Numbered from the stretch's first letter, positions 18,129-26,469 are shown. The stretch is DNA of 64,000 nt from Angustibacter luteus (GCF_039541115.1 NZ_BAABFP010000005.1:480447-544446); one strand, 5' to 3'. The notes: generated from the sequence alone by a model not told the origin. Made by a program: numbers and translations.

Positions 18129-18161
18129 TGACCTGCACGGACTCAGGATCCTTGCAGGTCA
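18129..18161. promoter_or_regulatory. inverted repeat TGACCTGCA-N15-TGCAGGTCA
   Basis: Nine-bp perfect arms (18129-18137, 18153-18161) placed directly upstream of the -35 at 18120. It could bind a regulator of that promoter. Confidence 0.4.
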
Positions 18162-18207
18162 ACCGCTTTCGCTCGTCATCCGGCGTTCACCTGGATTCTT
18201 TCGGCGA

Positions 18208-18235
18208 CTCGGCGTGTCCCGCGCGACACGCCGAG
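18208..18235 (-). terminator. 11-bp stem terminator after kamD-kamE-kal
   Basis: CTCGGCGTGTC and GACACGCCGAG form a perfect stem with a 6-nt loop, 23 nt past the kal stop. Confidence 0.65.
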
Positions 18236-18238
18236 GGT

Positions 18239-18266
18239 CCGTCGTCAGCCCTCCGTCGTCAGCCCT
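18239..18266. repeat. 14-bp perfect tandem duplication across the kal stop codon
   Basis: CCGTCGTCAGCCCT occurs twice in a row (18239-18252 and 18253-18266). The second copy contains the kal stop. The duplication leaves the protein unaffected and looks recent. Confidence 0.75.
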
Positions 18267-18672
18267 CGGTCGGTGCCGGGACGACGACGGTGCCGGTCGC
18301 GGTCGTCGCGACGATCGGCGGGTCCAGCACCTCGGCGGCGGACTCCGCCAGGTCGGCTCGTCCGCGGCACACCACCCGCACCTCGAACGCCAGCTCGCGG
18401 CTGCGCCGCCCGACCCGTACGACGCGTGCGTCGATCTCCAGGACGTCGCCGGCCCGGACCGGCGCGTGGAACTGGACGTCCGAGTAGGAGGCGAAGAGGC
18501 CCTCGTCGCCGTCGGTGCGGATGCACACCTCGGTGGCCACGTCACCGAACGCGGCGAGCGAGTACGCCCCGTCCACCAGGTTGCCGGCGTAGTGCGCGTG
18601 CGAGTACGGCACGTACCGCCGGTGGGTGACCACCAGACCCGTGTGGTCGCGCTGGTCGGTGCGCTCGCTCAT
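18259..18672 (-). CDS. kal: 3-aminobutyryl-CoA ammonia-lyase
   Basis: A 137-residue hotdog-fold protein. The context and the segments RRYVPYSHAHYAGNLVDGAY and DVQFHAPVRAGDVLEIDARV match Kal of the lysine fermentation pathway, which deaminates L-3-aminobutyryl-CoA to crotonyl-CoA. The central helix residues HYAGN correspond to the usual hotdog catalytic helix. ATG 18672 overlaps the kamE stop (ATGA), so the three genes kamD-kamE-kal are one coupled unit. A terminator follows at 18208-18235. Hotdog folds are hard to assign by sequence alone; the neighbourhood carries much of the confidence. Confidence 0.85.
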   Translation of the reverse strand: MSERTDQRDHTGLVVTHRRYVPYSHAHYAGNLVDGAYSLAAFGDVATEVCIRTDGDEGLFASYSDVQFHAPVRAGDVLEIDARVVRVGRRSRELAFEVRVVCRGRADLAESAAEVLDPPIVATTATGTVVVPAPTEG

Positions 18673-19436
18673 GCGGACTTCCTCTCGCGGGGCGGGATCA
18701 GGGCGTGCACGAGGTAGGAGGCCACCTCGCCGGGCGTCGTGCCCTTGCCGAAGACCCGGTCCACCCCGAGCCGATCGGTGGCGTGCTCGTCGAAGCGCGG
18801 GCCGCCGACCACCAGCAGGGGTCGCTTGCCGGCCGGGTAGGCCTCGCGGAAGGCCGCTGACATCTCCGTGGTGTTGTGCAGGTGGGCGTCGCGCTGGGTG
18901 ACGACCTGGGAGACCAGGACGGCGTCGGCCTTCTCGGCCCTCGCTCGCTCGACGAGGTCCGGTACGAGCACCTGGGCGCCGAGGTTGACCACGGTGATCT
19001 CCCGGTAGTACTCCAGGCCCTTCTCCCCCGCGAACCCCTTGATGTTGAGGATGGCGTCGATCCCGACCGTGTGCGCATCGGTGCCGATGCACGCGCCGAC
19101 CACCACGAGCCGGCGACGCAGCCGTGACTTGATCGCCCCGTTGACCTCCTTGGCCGACAGCAGCGGGTACTCGCGCTCGAGGACCCGCACGGCCGACACG
19201 TCGACCAGGTGGTTCACCGCGCCGTACACGACGAAGAAGGTGAAGTCCGGGCCCATCGCCTTGGCGTGCACCAGCAGCGCCGGGTCCATGCCCATCTTGG
19301 CGGCCAGCTGCAGGGCGGCGCCCTCAGCGCGCTTGTCGTGCGGCAGCGGCAGGGTGAACGACATCTGCACCATGCCGTCGCCCGTGGTGTCGCCGTAGGG
19401 GCGCACGATCTTCGGTGCGGTGCCGGGCGCGCTCAT
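18669..19436 (-). CDS. kamE: lysine 5,6-aminomutase beta subunit
   Basis: A 255-residue adenosylcobalamin-binding subunit. The base-off B12 motif DAHTVG places H122 as cobalt ligand, and K133 in NIKG lies 11 residues later. The same spacing separates His133 and Lys144 in the clostridial enzyme, where the lysine binds PLP. The C-terminal Rossmann part ends with ERARAEKADAVLVSQVVTQ. With KamD it moves the terminal amino group of beta-lysine or D-lysine to carbon 5. ATG 19436 overlaps the kamD stop. Separate 255- and 525-residue subunits fit KamDE and not D-ornithine aminomutase. Confidence 0.96.
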   Translation of the reverse strand: MSAPGTAPKIVRPYGDTTGDGMVQMSFTLPLPHDKRAEGAALQLAAKMGMDPALLVHAKAMGPDFTFFVVYGAVNHLVDVSAVRVLEREYPLLSAKEVNGAIKSRLRRRLVVVGACIGTDAHTVGIDAILNIKGFAGEKGLEYYREITVVNLGAQVLVPDLVERARAEKADAVLVSQVVTQRDAHLHNTTEMSAAFREAYPAGKRPLLVVGGPRFDEHATDRLGVDRVFGKGTTPGEVASYLVHALIPPRERKSA

Positions 19437-21010
19437 CGGGTGGCCCCTTCCTCGAGCAGGTCGATCGCCGGGTTGAGGTAGCCCGGCGCCCGCTTGGCCA
19501 CGCCCTCCAGGCCCTTGCCGGCGTCCGCCGGGCGCTTCATCAGCCCGAAGGTCCCGTCGGCGATGGCCTCGAGCATCGTGTCGTCCACGATGCGGTCCAG
19601 CAGCTCGACCGCCTCCGAGAGCACCTGCCGGGCCCGGGTCTGGATGAACCCGTCGCGCGGCGGGTGGAAGTCCTCGGTGAGGCCGCCGGCGGCCTCCATC
19701 ACGTACCGCACGTTCTGCAGCGCCAGGTCGCGGTCGGACAGGAACGGCGTGACGACGGCCTCGGTCATCATCCCGACGAGCAGGATGCCCTGGCCGGTCA
19801 TCGCGCCGACCAGGTTGAAGAAGCCGTCGAGCAGGTAGCCGCGGAACACGTCGCCGGTCATGTGCTTGGTCGGCGGCATCCACTTCAGCGGCGCCTGCGG
19901 GAAGAGCGTGCGAGCCAGCAGGGCGTGCGCGAGCTCCAGCCGGAACGACTCCGGCACCTCGGGGTTGATCTCGAACGCGTGCCCGAGGCCGAGCTGCCAG
20001 TCCTGCAGGCCGGCCTCCTTGGCGAAGAACTCGTTCATCAGCTGGCTCACGGTGACCGTGTGCGCAGCCTCGACCGCGTCCGCCGTGGTCAGGTAGTTGT
20101 CCTCGCCCGTGTTGATGATGATCCCGGCGCGGGCATGCACCTGCCGGCTGAACCGCTGGTCCACGAACGTGCGGATCGGGTTGATGTCGCGGAAGAGGAT
20201 CCCGTACATGGAGTCGTTGAGCATCATGTCCAGCCGCTCGAGACCGGCCAGGGTGGCGATCTCGGGCATGCACAGGCCGCTGGCGTAGTTCGTCAGCCGC
20301 ACGTACCGTCCGAGCTCCTTGCCGACGTCGTCCAGCGCCGCCCGCATCAGGCGGAAGTTCTCCTGCGTCGCGTAGGTACCGGCGTAGCCCTCGCGGGTGG
20401 CGCCCTCGGGGACGTAGTCGAGCAGGCTCTGACCGGTCGACCGGATCACGGCGATGACGTCGGCGCCCTCGCGGGCCGCCGCCTGGGCCTGCGGGATGTC
20501 CTCGTAGATGTCCCCCGTGGCCACGATCAGGTAGATCCAGGGACGGCGGGGAGCGTCGCCCAGGCGGCTGATCAGCCGGTCGCGCTCGACCCGTCGCCTG
20601 TCGATCGTCCGGACGCCGGACCCGGCGGCCTTGCGGGCCGCGGTGCCGGCGCGCTGGGCGTCGCGGCCCTCGGGCAGCCGGAAGCTCACGGCGCCGCTGC
20701 TCGCCTTCTGCGCGAGCGTCAGCAGGTCTGGTGCGTCACCGCGCAGCAGGGCGTCCCACACCGGCAGTGCCACCCCGTGCTCGATCCCGACGTCGGCGCG
20801 GACGGCGTCGACCAGGTGGTTCACCCAAGGGACCCGCTCGGCATCGGCACCGGACAGGCCGGACATGCGCAGCAGCGCACGCTCGACCGAGACGGTGGTG
20901 TGGGTGCGGGCCAGCTTGACCACGGGGGCGCCGGCCTTCTTGGCTAGCCGGCGAGCGGTTCGGACGACCTGGGGGTCGAGTTCGAGGACCGGGTTCTGAC
21001 GTGAAGACAC
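19433..21010 (-). CDS. kamD: lysine 5,6-aminomutase alpha subunit
   Basis: A 525-residue TIM-barrel subunit of lysine 5,6-aminomutase. Family blocks include YLIVATGDIYEDIPQAQAAA, RSTGQSLLDYVPEG, TNYASGLCMPEIA, MYGILFRDIN and TGEDNYLTT. It provides most of the PLP and substrate pocket while KamE brings B12. Length equals that of clostridial KamD. GTG 21010 is preceded 6 nt upstream by TAATCT, so the operon mRNA is predicted leaderless. I see no cobalamin riboswitch in the 126-bp gap to the divergent gene at 21137. Confidence 0.96.
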   Translation of the reverse strand: MSSRQNPVLELDPQVVRTARRLAKKAGAPVVKLARTHTTVSVERALLRMSGLSGADAERVPWVNHLVDAVRADVGIEHGVALPVWDALLRGDAPDLLTLAQKASSGAVSFRLPEGRDAQRAGTAARKAAGSGVRTIDRRRVERDRLISRLGDAPRRPWIYLIVATGDIYEDIPQAQAAAREGADVIAVIRSTGQSLLDYVPEGATREGYAGTYATQENFRLMRAALDDVGKELGRYVRLTNYASGLCMPEIATLAGLERLDMMLNDSMYGILFRDINPIRTFVDQRFSRQVHARAGIIINTGEDNYLTTADAVEAAHTVTVSQLMNEFFAKEAGLQDWQLGLGHAFEINPEVPESFRLELAHALLARTLFPQAPLKWMPPTKHMTGDVFRGYLLDGFFNLVGAMTGQGILLVGMMTEAVVTPFLSDRDLALQNVRYVMEAAGGLTEDFHPPRDGFIQTRARQVLSEAVELLDRIVDDTMLEAIADGTFGLMKRPADAGKGLEGVAKRAPGYLNPAIDLLEEGATR

Positions 21011-21016
21011 TCCGTG

Positions 21017-21022
21017 AGATTA
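21017..21022 (-). promoter_or_regulatory. -10 element TAATCT, leaderless promoter of kamD-kamE-kal
   Basis: On the minus strand TAATCT is followed by CACGGA and then GTG 21010. It is the best TANNNT match among the leaderless promoters here. Confidence 0.6.
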
Positions 21023-21136
21023 GCAGTCTGCACGATGATTCTTCGGTGACAGAGCACGATCACCGCAAGAACGGCCGAACGCCAGGCCTGTGGACAACGT
21101 CAACGCCCGTTCGGGGATTCTCGCCAGAATTGGGGC

Positions 21137-21559
21137 ATGACACCGATCTCGCCCCTTGACCTCGCCGTCCAGTCCGACGCCGACCTGCTCGAGCACTGGC
21201 AGTGCCTGATGGGTCCCGACGGCTTCGGCCGGCGCAGCCTCTGGCTGGGCTTCTTCGACGCTGACGGGATACCGGCGCCCACGCTGGTGCCGATCGACGA
21301 CATCCCCGACCAGCCGGAGCCGGCCCTGGGCGCCAGCCTGGACCACATCGTCGCCGAGCTGCGCGCGACGACCGACATCGACTCGGTGGCCGTGCTCCTG
21401 ACCCGGCCGGGTGATGCCGTCATGACCTCCGGGGACCGGGCCTGGGGCCGATTCCTTCGTGACGACACCGACCTGACCCGGCGCTGGCCCGCGCACCTGG
21501 CCACCACGGGCATCGTCCGGGTGTTCGCGCCGGACGACCTGCTGGCCGACCGCCGCTGA
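21137..21559 (+). CDS. conserved hypothetical protein
   Basis: A 140-residue soluble acidic protein I cannot assign. It begins with a helix-like DLAVQSDADLLEHWQCLMG, has GFFDADGIPAPTLVPIDDIP and a central stretch with SVAVLLTRPGDAVMTSGDRAW. No membrane segment, signal peptide or catalytic motif is visible. ATG 21137 has CAGAAT 6 nt upstream, a weak leaderless pattern. It is divergent from kamD and convergent with the amidohydrolase; nothing ties it to lysine degradation. Confidence 0.65.
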   Translation: MTPISPLDLAVQSDADLLEHWQCLMGPDGFGRRSLWLGFFDADGIPAPTLVPIDDIPDQPEPALGASLDHIVAELRATTDIDSVAVLLTRPGDAVMTSGDRAWGRFLRDDTDLTRRWPAHLATTGIVRVFAPDDLLADRR

Positions 21560-21577
21560 GGCCGGCGGCGAGCAGGG

Positions 21578-23218
21578 TCAGACCTGGTGCACCGTGCGTC
21601 CGGCCACGACCGTCCGCAGGCACCGCGGCAGCTCGAGGCCGGGGGTGAGGTCCGGCAGACCCTGGGTGCCGGACCGGGGGTCGGTGCTCCAGGCCTGGAT
21701 GCGGTCGTCCGGCGCCTGGACGACCAGGTCACCCGCGGTCCAGATCGCGTAGCTGGCCAGGGCGCCGGGCGACAGGACGCCACGGTCGTCCAGCCCGGCG
21801 GCCCGCCAGGCACCGCGGGTGTGCGCGAGGAAGGCGGCGCGCGCACTGATGCGGTGGTCCGGCTCCTGGTGGAACGCGCACGCGCGGACGGCCGCCCACG
21901 GGTCGAACGGGGTGACTGGTGAGTCGGAGCCGAGCGCGAGCGGCACGCCCGCCGCAGCGAGCGGGGCAAAGGGGTTCATCCGGCTGGCTCTCTCACGCCC
22001 CACGCGCTGGGCGTACATGCCGTCCGGGCCGCCCCACCAGGCATCGAAGACGGGCTGCACGCTCGCGTGCACACCGAGTGCCGACAGGGCGGCGATCGCG
22101 CCGCTGTCCGGCATCTCGATGTGCTCGAGACGGTGCCGAGCTCGGCGCAGGGCGGGGCCGCCGACGACCTGCTCCGCGGCCTGCAGGCCGCGCACGACGA
22201 CATCGACAGCGGCGTCACCGATCACGTGGAAGCCGGCCTGCAGCCCCGCCTGGGTGCACGCGACGACGTGGTCGCGGACCTGCTCGACGTCGAGGTAGCC
22301 GTTGCCGCGGTGGCCGGGCTGGTCGCGGTAGTCCTCGCGCAGGCTCGCCGTGCGGGAACCGACCGAGCCGTCGGCGCACAGGTCGCCGGCCAGCCCGCGC
22401 AGCACGCCGGCCGGCAGGTCGAGCGCGGACGCGACGTCCCGCGCCTCGTCGGCCGTGGCGACCAGGTGGCCGCGGTAGGCCAGGACGTGCGGCAGGTCCT
22501 CGGCCGCGCTCAGCGCGACCACCCCGCGCAGGTCGTCCTCGGTCCCGATGTGCGGTGCGGACATCTCGTGCAGCGAACCGATGCCGACGGCGGCCGCCGC
22601 CTGCAGTGCCGTGCGCTGCAGGTCCTCCCGCTGGCCCGGTGAGATGGCGGCGCGCGTCGCGTCCCGGGCGGCGTGGTGGGCCTCGCGCTCGACCCGGCCG
22701 TCGTCGTCCCAGCCGTCGAGCCCGCGCAGCCCGGCCTGGGCGGCGAGGTTGCTGGAGACCACCGCAGAGTGCACGTCCACCCGGGCGAGGTAGACGGCCC
22801 CGCCGTAGGAGGCCCGGTCGAGCTCGGCCCGGGTCGGGGCGCGGCCCTCCGGCCAGTCCCCTTCGTCCCAGCCCGTGCCGAGGATCGGTCGGCCGCCACC
22901 TCGTCGGGCGGCGTCCTCGACCCGGCGCAGGACGTCGGCCAGCGACGTGGCGTCGTGCAGGTCGAGCCCGGTCAGCGCGAGTCCGGTCTCGGTGACGTGC
23001 GCGTGCCCGTCCACGAACGCCGGGGTGACGAGTGCGCCGTCGAGCTCCACCACCTCGTCGGCGGACGTGGCGTGCCCGGCCGCCGCGTCGTCCGACCCCA
23101 CCCAGGCGATGGTGTCGCCCACGACGAGCATCGCCGTCGCGAAGGGGTCGGCTGGGGTGTAGACGTCGCCGCCGCGGTACAGGACGGCTCGGGGCTTGCT
23201 CTCCGGCTGGTCGCTCAC
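21578..23218 (-). CDS. YtcJ-like amidohydrolase
   Basis: A 546-residue metal-dependent amidohydrolase of the YtcJ/DUF3-type branch. Motifs: FVDGHAHVTE near residue 68, EHIEMPD in the middle, and ALGSDSPVTPFDPWAAV near the C-terminus. Enzymes of this branch hydrolyse N-formyl or cyclic amide bonds, but substrates are rarely known. GTG 23218 starts 17 bp after the kdd stop, so it is co-transcribed with kdd. An acylated or cyclised amino acid from lysine catabolism would be a reasonable substrate, though that is inference from position only. Confidence 0.85.
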   Translation of the reverse strand: MSDQPESKPRAVLYRGGDVYTPADPFATAMLVVGDTIAWVGSDDAAAGHATSADEVVELDGALVTPAFVDGHAHVTETGLALTGLDLHDATSLADVLRRVEDAARRGGGRPILGTGWDEGDWPEGRAPTRAELDRASYGGAVYLARVDVHSAVVSSNLAAQAGLRGLDGWDDDGRVEREAHHAARDATRAAISPGQREDLQRTALQAAAAVGIGSLHEMSAPHIGTEDDLRGVVALSAAEDLPHVLAYRGHLVATADEARDVASALDLPAGVLRGLAGDLCADGSVGSRTASLREDYRDQPGHRGNGYLDVEQVRDHVVACTQAGLQAGFHVIGDAAVDVVVRGLQAAEQVVGGPALRRARHRLEHIEMPDSGAIAALSALGVHASVQPVFDAWWGGPDGMYAQRVGRERASRMNPFAPLAAAGVPLALGSDSPVTPFDPWAAVRACAFHQEPDHRISARAAFLAHTRGAWRAAGLDDRGVLSPGALASYAIWTAGDLVVQAPDDRIQAWSTDPRSGTQGLPDLTPGLELPRCLRTVVAGRTVHQV

Positions 23219-23235
23219 CAGGCCAGTCTGTCGGG

Positions 23236-24327
23236 TCAGTGCTGCCGCTCGGCGGCGAGGCGTCCCTCGAAGAGGTCGCGGACCGCCGGGTCGCGCCGGA
23301 TCAGGTCCAGCGCGTACGCGGCGTGGCCCGGCACGTAGCCGTTGCCCACCAGCATCGTGACGTCGGCGGCCAGCCCCTCGGCGCCGAGCGCCGCCGCGCT
23401 GAACGACGTGGCCATCGAGAAGAAGATGACCGTGCCGCCCTCGGCGGTGGCCAGGACGGCGCCGTGCTCGCACCCCGGCACGTCCACGCAGACGACGGTG
23501 ACGTCGGCGGCGCGGCCCAGGGCCTGCTCGACAGCGCTGCTCAGCGCCACCGGGTCGCGGGCGTCGGCGAGCGCGACGTGGTCCGCGAGCCCGCTGGCGG
23601 TGAGGGTCTGGCGCTCCCGCTCGACGGGGACGACACCGACGGTGGCGGCGGCGCCGGAATCGCGCGCCGCCGACAAGGACAGCGAGCCGGACTTGCCGGC
23701 GCCCCCGATCACGGCCACGGTCGGCGCGCTCCCCCGCTCGACGTACTGCCCGACGACCCGGGCGACCAGTGCGGGTGCGCCGCAGACGTCCATCACCATC
23801 AGGGCCAGCCCGGGGTCGAGGTCGGCCGGCAGGGTGGCGGCGATCGAGCGGCCGAACAGGATGGCGTGGCCGGCCGCGGGTACCTGCTCGCTGAGCCCGT
23901 CCCAGCCGGCCAGGGCGTCGTCGATCTGCAGCGGGGTGAGCGAGAGCGAGACGAGGGTGGCCACCTGGTCCCCGGCGACGAGGCCGAGCGGGCTGTCCGG
24001 GCCGACCTCGTCCACGGTGCCGATGAGCATGCCGCCGGACCCGGTGACCGGGTTCTGCATCTTGCCGCGCTCGGCGACGATGTCCAGCACGGCCGCCCGG
24101 ACGGCCGCGCCGTCCACGGTGCCGTCCTCGCGGGTGTGCGTGCCGGCCAGCTGGCGGTAGGACGCGGCGTCCAGGTTCAGCGTGTCCAGGCTGATCCGCA
24201 CCTCGTCCGGCCAGAGCTGGCGCCGGGCGTCGAGGCGGCGGGCGCCCTGCGGGAGCACGCCAGCCGGCTCCAGCACGCGGTGCAGGCCGACGGGCGACGA
24301 CGGGGTGGTGGGCGCGGACTCGGTCAC
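23236..24327 (-). CDS. kdd: L-erythro-3,5-diaminohexanoate dehydrogenase
   Basis: A 363-residue dehydrogenase. The N-terminal half shows RISLDTLNLDAASYRQL and GKMQNPVTGSGGMLIG; the C-terminal half has a Rossmann nucleotide site AVIGGAGKSGSLSL. It oxidises L-erythro-3,5-diaminohexanoate to 5-amino-3-oxohexanoate with NAD+ in lysine fermentation. GTG 24327 has AGGAGAAC upstream. The gene diverges from kamA across 88 bp, so both aminomutase products and their oxidation could be controlled from one intergenic region. Confidence 0.93.
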   Translation of the reverse strand: MTESAPTTPSSPVGLHRVLEPAGVLPQGARRLDARRQLWPDEVRISLDTLNLDAASYRQLAGTHTREDGTVDGAAVRAAVLDIVAERGKMQNPVTGSGGMLIGTVDEVGPDSPLGLVAGDQVATLVSLSLTPLQIDDALAGWDGLSEQVPAAGHAILFGRSIAATLPADLDPGLALMVMDVCGAPALVARVVGQYVERGSAPTVAVIGGAGKSGSLSLSAARDSGAAATVGVVPVERERQTLTASGLADHVALADARDPVALSSAVEQALGRAADVTVVCVDVPGCEHGAVLATAEGGTVIFFSMATSFSAAALGAEGLAADVTMLVGNGYVPGHAAYALDLIRRDPAVRDLFEGRLAAERQH

Positions 24328-24402
24328 GCTCTGTTCTCCTCTGCAGTGCCGTGTGGCGCAAGAAGTTGCGGCGATGTGTTCGATTCTCAGGATATCTTCC
24401 CG

Positions 24403-24408
24403 TACTCT
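24403..24408 (+). promoter_or_regulatory. -10 element TACTCT, leaderless promoter of kamA
   Basis: TACTCT lies 7 nt before GTG 24416. The 88-bp gap to kdd also holds a GATATC-centred AT-rich patch (24384-24400) where an Lrp-type regulator might bind. Confidence 0.5.
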
Positions 24409-24415
24409 GCCAGGT

Positions 24416-25900
24416 GTGAGCCAGAAGATCGAGCAGCCCTACGCCTACCGCCGCCGCGAGCTCGTGGAGCCCGACTGGGCCCGCCTGCCGGGTTGGCGCG
24501 ACGTCACCGCCGAGCAGTGGGCCAGCGCCCAGTGGCAGCGCGCGAACTGCGTCAAGAACGTCAAGCAGCTGCGCGCCCTGATGGGTGACCTGCTCGACGA
24601 GCGGTTCTACGCCGACCTGGAGCGGGACCAGGCCGAGCGGGCCACGATGTCGATGCTGGTCCCGCCGCAGATGATGAACACGATGGTGCCGGCCACCGGG
24701 GTGTTCGACGACGGCGTGATGCCCGCAGCCGGCGAGGCGTTCACCGAGGCGTTCTACGCCGACCCGGTGCGCCGGTACATGCTGCCGGTGTTCAGCGACC
24801 GCCGGACGGACTGGCCCTCGCACCCGTTCGCCACCCGCGACTCGCTGCACGAGCACGACATGTGGGTGGCCGAGGGGCTGACCCACCGCTACCCCACCAA
24901 GGTGCTCGCCGAGCTGCTGCCCACCTGCCCGCAGTACTGCGGGCACTGCACCCGGATGGACCTGGTCGGCAACTCCACGCCGGTCGTGCCCAAGCTGAAG
25001 TTCGACCTGAAGCCGGTCGACCGCTACGACGCGATGATCGACTACCTGCGCCGCACGCCGTCCGTGCGCGACGTCGTGGTCAGCGGCGGCGACGTCGCCA
25101 ACATGCCGTGGAAGAACCTCGAGGCCTACCTCAACCGGCTGCTCGAGATCGACAACATCCGCGACATCCGGCTGGCCACCAAGGCGCTGATGGGCCTGCC
25201 GCAGCACTGGCTGGCCGACGACGTCGTCGAGGGAGTGGGCCGGGTCGCGGCCACCGCGCGCGAGCGCGGCGTCAGCCTGGCGATCCACACCCACGTCAAC
25301 AACGCGCAGTCCGTCACCCCGGCGGTGGCTGCGGCGTCCCGGGCCATGCTGGACGCCGGTGTGCGCGACGTCCGCAACCAGGGCGTGCTGATGCGCGGCG
25401 TGAACGACACGACGTCCCAGCTGCTCGACCTGTGCTTCGCCCTGCAGGACGAGGCCAGCATCACGCCGTACTACTTCTACATGTGCGACATGATCCCGTT
25501 CAGCGAGCACTGGCGGATGTCGCTGGGCGAGGCCCAGCACCTGCAGCACTCGCTGATGGGCTACCTGCCCGGGTTCGCGACGCCGCGCATCGTCTGCGAC
25601 GTGCCGTTCGTCGGCAAGCGCTGGGTGCACCAGGTGCACACCTACGACACCGAGCGCGGCATCTCGTACTGGACGAAGAACTACCGGACGTCGATCGAGA
25701 CCGAGGACGCCGAGGCGCTCAGCCGCGAGTACGTCTACTACGACCCGATCTACACGCTCCCCGAGGCCGGCCAGGCGTGGTGGCGGGAGCACGGGGACAG
25801 CGACTCCGCCCACGCGGACGCCGTCGCCGCCGCCGAGGCCAGCCGGGTCGCCGCCGCCGCGCAGCACGAAGAGGTCGCCAGCCACGCCATCCACGCCTGA
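24416..25900 (+). CDS. kamA: lysine 2,3-aminomutase (KamA family radical SAM enzyme)
   Basis: A 494-residue radical SAM protein. The [4Fe-4S] motif CxxxCxxC is C171, C175, C178 (CPQYCGHC). The substrate carboxylate/PLP region includes SGGDVANMPW and THVNNAQSVTP. It should interconvert lysine and beta-lysine. The PLP lysine of the clostridial enzyme sits in a PGGGGK loop; here the aligned segment reads DVPFVGKRW with K401, so the loop is diverged. GTG 24416 is chosen on the leaderless -10 at 24403. The gene is divergent from kdd; the Lrp gene lies downstream on the opposite strand. Confidence 0.9.
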   Translation: MSQKIEQPYAYRRRELVEPDWARLPGWRDVTAEQWASAQWQRANCVKNVKQLRALMGDLLDERFYADLERDQAERATMSMLVPPQMMNTMVPATGVFDDGVMPAAGEAFTEAFYADPVRRYMLPVFSDRRTDWPSHPFATRDSLHEHDMWVAEGLTHRYPTKVLAELLPTCPQYCGHCTRMDLVGNSTPVVPKLKFDLKPVDRYDAMIDYLRRTPSVRDVVVSGGDVANMPWKNLEAYLNRLLEIDNIRDIRLATKALMGLPQHWLADDVVEGVGRVAATARERGVSLAIHTHVNNAQSVTPAVAAASRAMLDAGVRDVRNQGVLMRGVNDTTSQLLDLCFALQDEASITPYYFYMCDMIPFSEHWRMSLGEAQHLQHSLMGYLPGFATPRIVCDVPFVGKRWVHQVHTYDTERGISYWTKNYRTSIETEDAEALSREYVYYDPIYTLPEAGQAWWREHGDSDSAHADAVAAAEASRVAAAAQHEEVASHAIHA

Positions 25901-25936
25901 CGACCCGCTTCCGCCACTCAGCCCCGCTTTCCGCCA

Positions 25937-25955
25937 CTCGGGCCGGTCTCCCGAG
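25937..25955. terminator. hairpin between kamA and the Lrp gene
   Basis: CTCGGG and CCCGAG form a 6-bp stem with a 7-nt loop. It overlaps the end of an imperfect direct repeat (CCGCTTCCGCCACTC at 25905 and CCGCTTTCCGCCACTC at 25924). Confidence 0.45.
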
Positions 25956-25998
25956 CAGGTAACCGGCTTGAGGGGCGGACGTGCGGGTGGGCGGGCGG

Positions 25999-26439
25999 TC
26001 AGACGGCCGGGGGCCGCGACTCGTACGGCGTGGACAGGACGACGGTCGTGCGCGTCCGCACGTTCGCGGCCGCCCGGATCCGGGCCAGCAGGTCCTCGAG
26101 GTCGCCGGGCGAACCCACCCGCACCTTGAGGATGTACGACTCCTCCCCCGCGACCGAGTGGCACGCCTCGATCTCGGTCATGCCAGCCAGCCGCTGCGGC
26201 GCGTCGTCCGGGGCGCCCGGGTCCAACGGCGTCACCGAGATGAAAGCGGTCAGCGGGAGGCCGATCGCGTCGGACGACACCTGGGCCGCGTACCCGGTGA
26301 TCACGCCGCGCTGCTCGAGGCGCCGCACCCGTTGGTGCACCGCGGACGTCGACAAGCCCGTCGCCTTCGCCAGGTCGGTGTAGCTCATCCGTCCGTCGTG
26401 CGCGAGCAGCCGGACGATCTCCCGGTCGGTGTCCTCCAC
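25999..26439 (-). CDS. Lrp/AsnC family transcriptional regulator
   Basis: A 146-residue protein with an N-terminal helix-turn-helix (DREIVRLLAHDGRMSYTDLAKATGLS... recognition VHQRVRRLEQRGVI) and a C-terminal RAM domain (GEESYILKVRVGSPGDLEDLL). Lrp proteins sense amino acids and often control nearby catabolic genes, so lysine or beta-lysine is the natural guess for its effector. GTG 26439 has TAGGCT exactly 6 nt upstream. It lies between kamA and the acyl-CoA dehydrogenase, both plausible targets. Confidence 0.9.
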   Translation of the reverse strand: MEDTDREIVRLLAHDGRMSYTDLAKATGLSTSAVHQRVRRLEQRGVITGYAAQVSSDAIGLPLTAFISVTPLDPGAPDDAPQRLAGMTEIEACHSVAGEESYILKVRVGSPGDLEDLLARIRAAANVRTRTTVVLSTPYESRPPAV

Positions 26440-26445
26440 CCGCGG

Positions 26446-26451
26446 AGCCTA
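26446..26451 (-). promoter_or_regulatory. -10 element TAGGCT, leaderless promoter of the Lrp gene
   Basis: On the minus strand TAGGCT, then CCGCGG, then GTG 26439. Confidence 0.55.
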
Positions 26452-26469
26452 TCGGTCGGTGCGGGCGGA

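Noticed and set aside
18669-21010. D-ornithine 4,5-aminomutase as an alternative to lysine 5,6-aminomutase
   Set aside because: That enzyme has a small subunit of about 120 and a large one of about 740 residues. The 255/525 split and the H122-K133 spacing fit KamE/KamD.
21011-21136. Possible cobalamin riboswitch upstream of kamD, expected for a B12 enzyme
   Set aside because: The gap is only 126 bp, the start is leaderless (-10 at 6 nt), and no B12-box-like sequence was recognised.
24376-24390. GTTCGATTC resembling a tRNA T-loop
   Set aside because: The flanking bases cannot form a 5-bp T-stem and no acceptor or anticodon arm is nearby.
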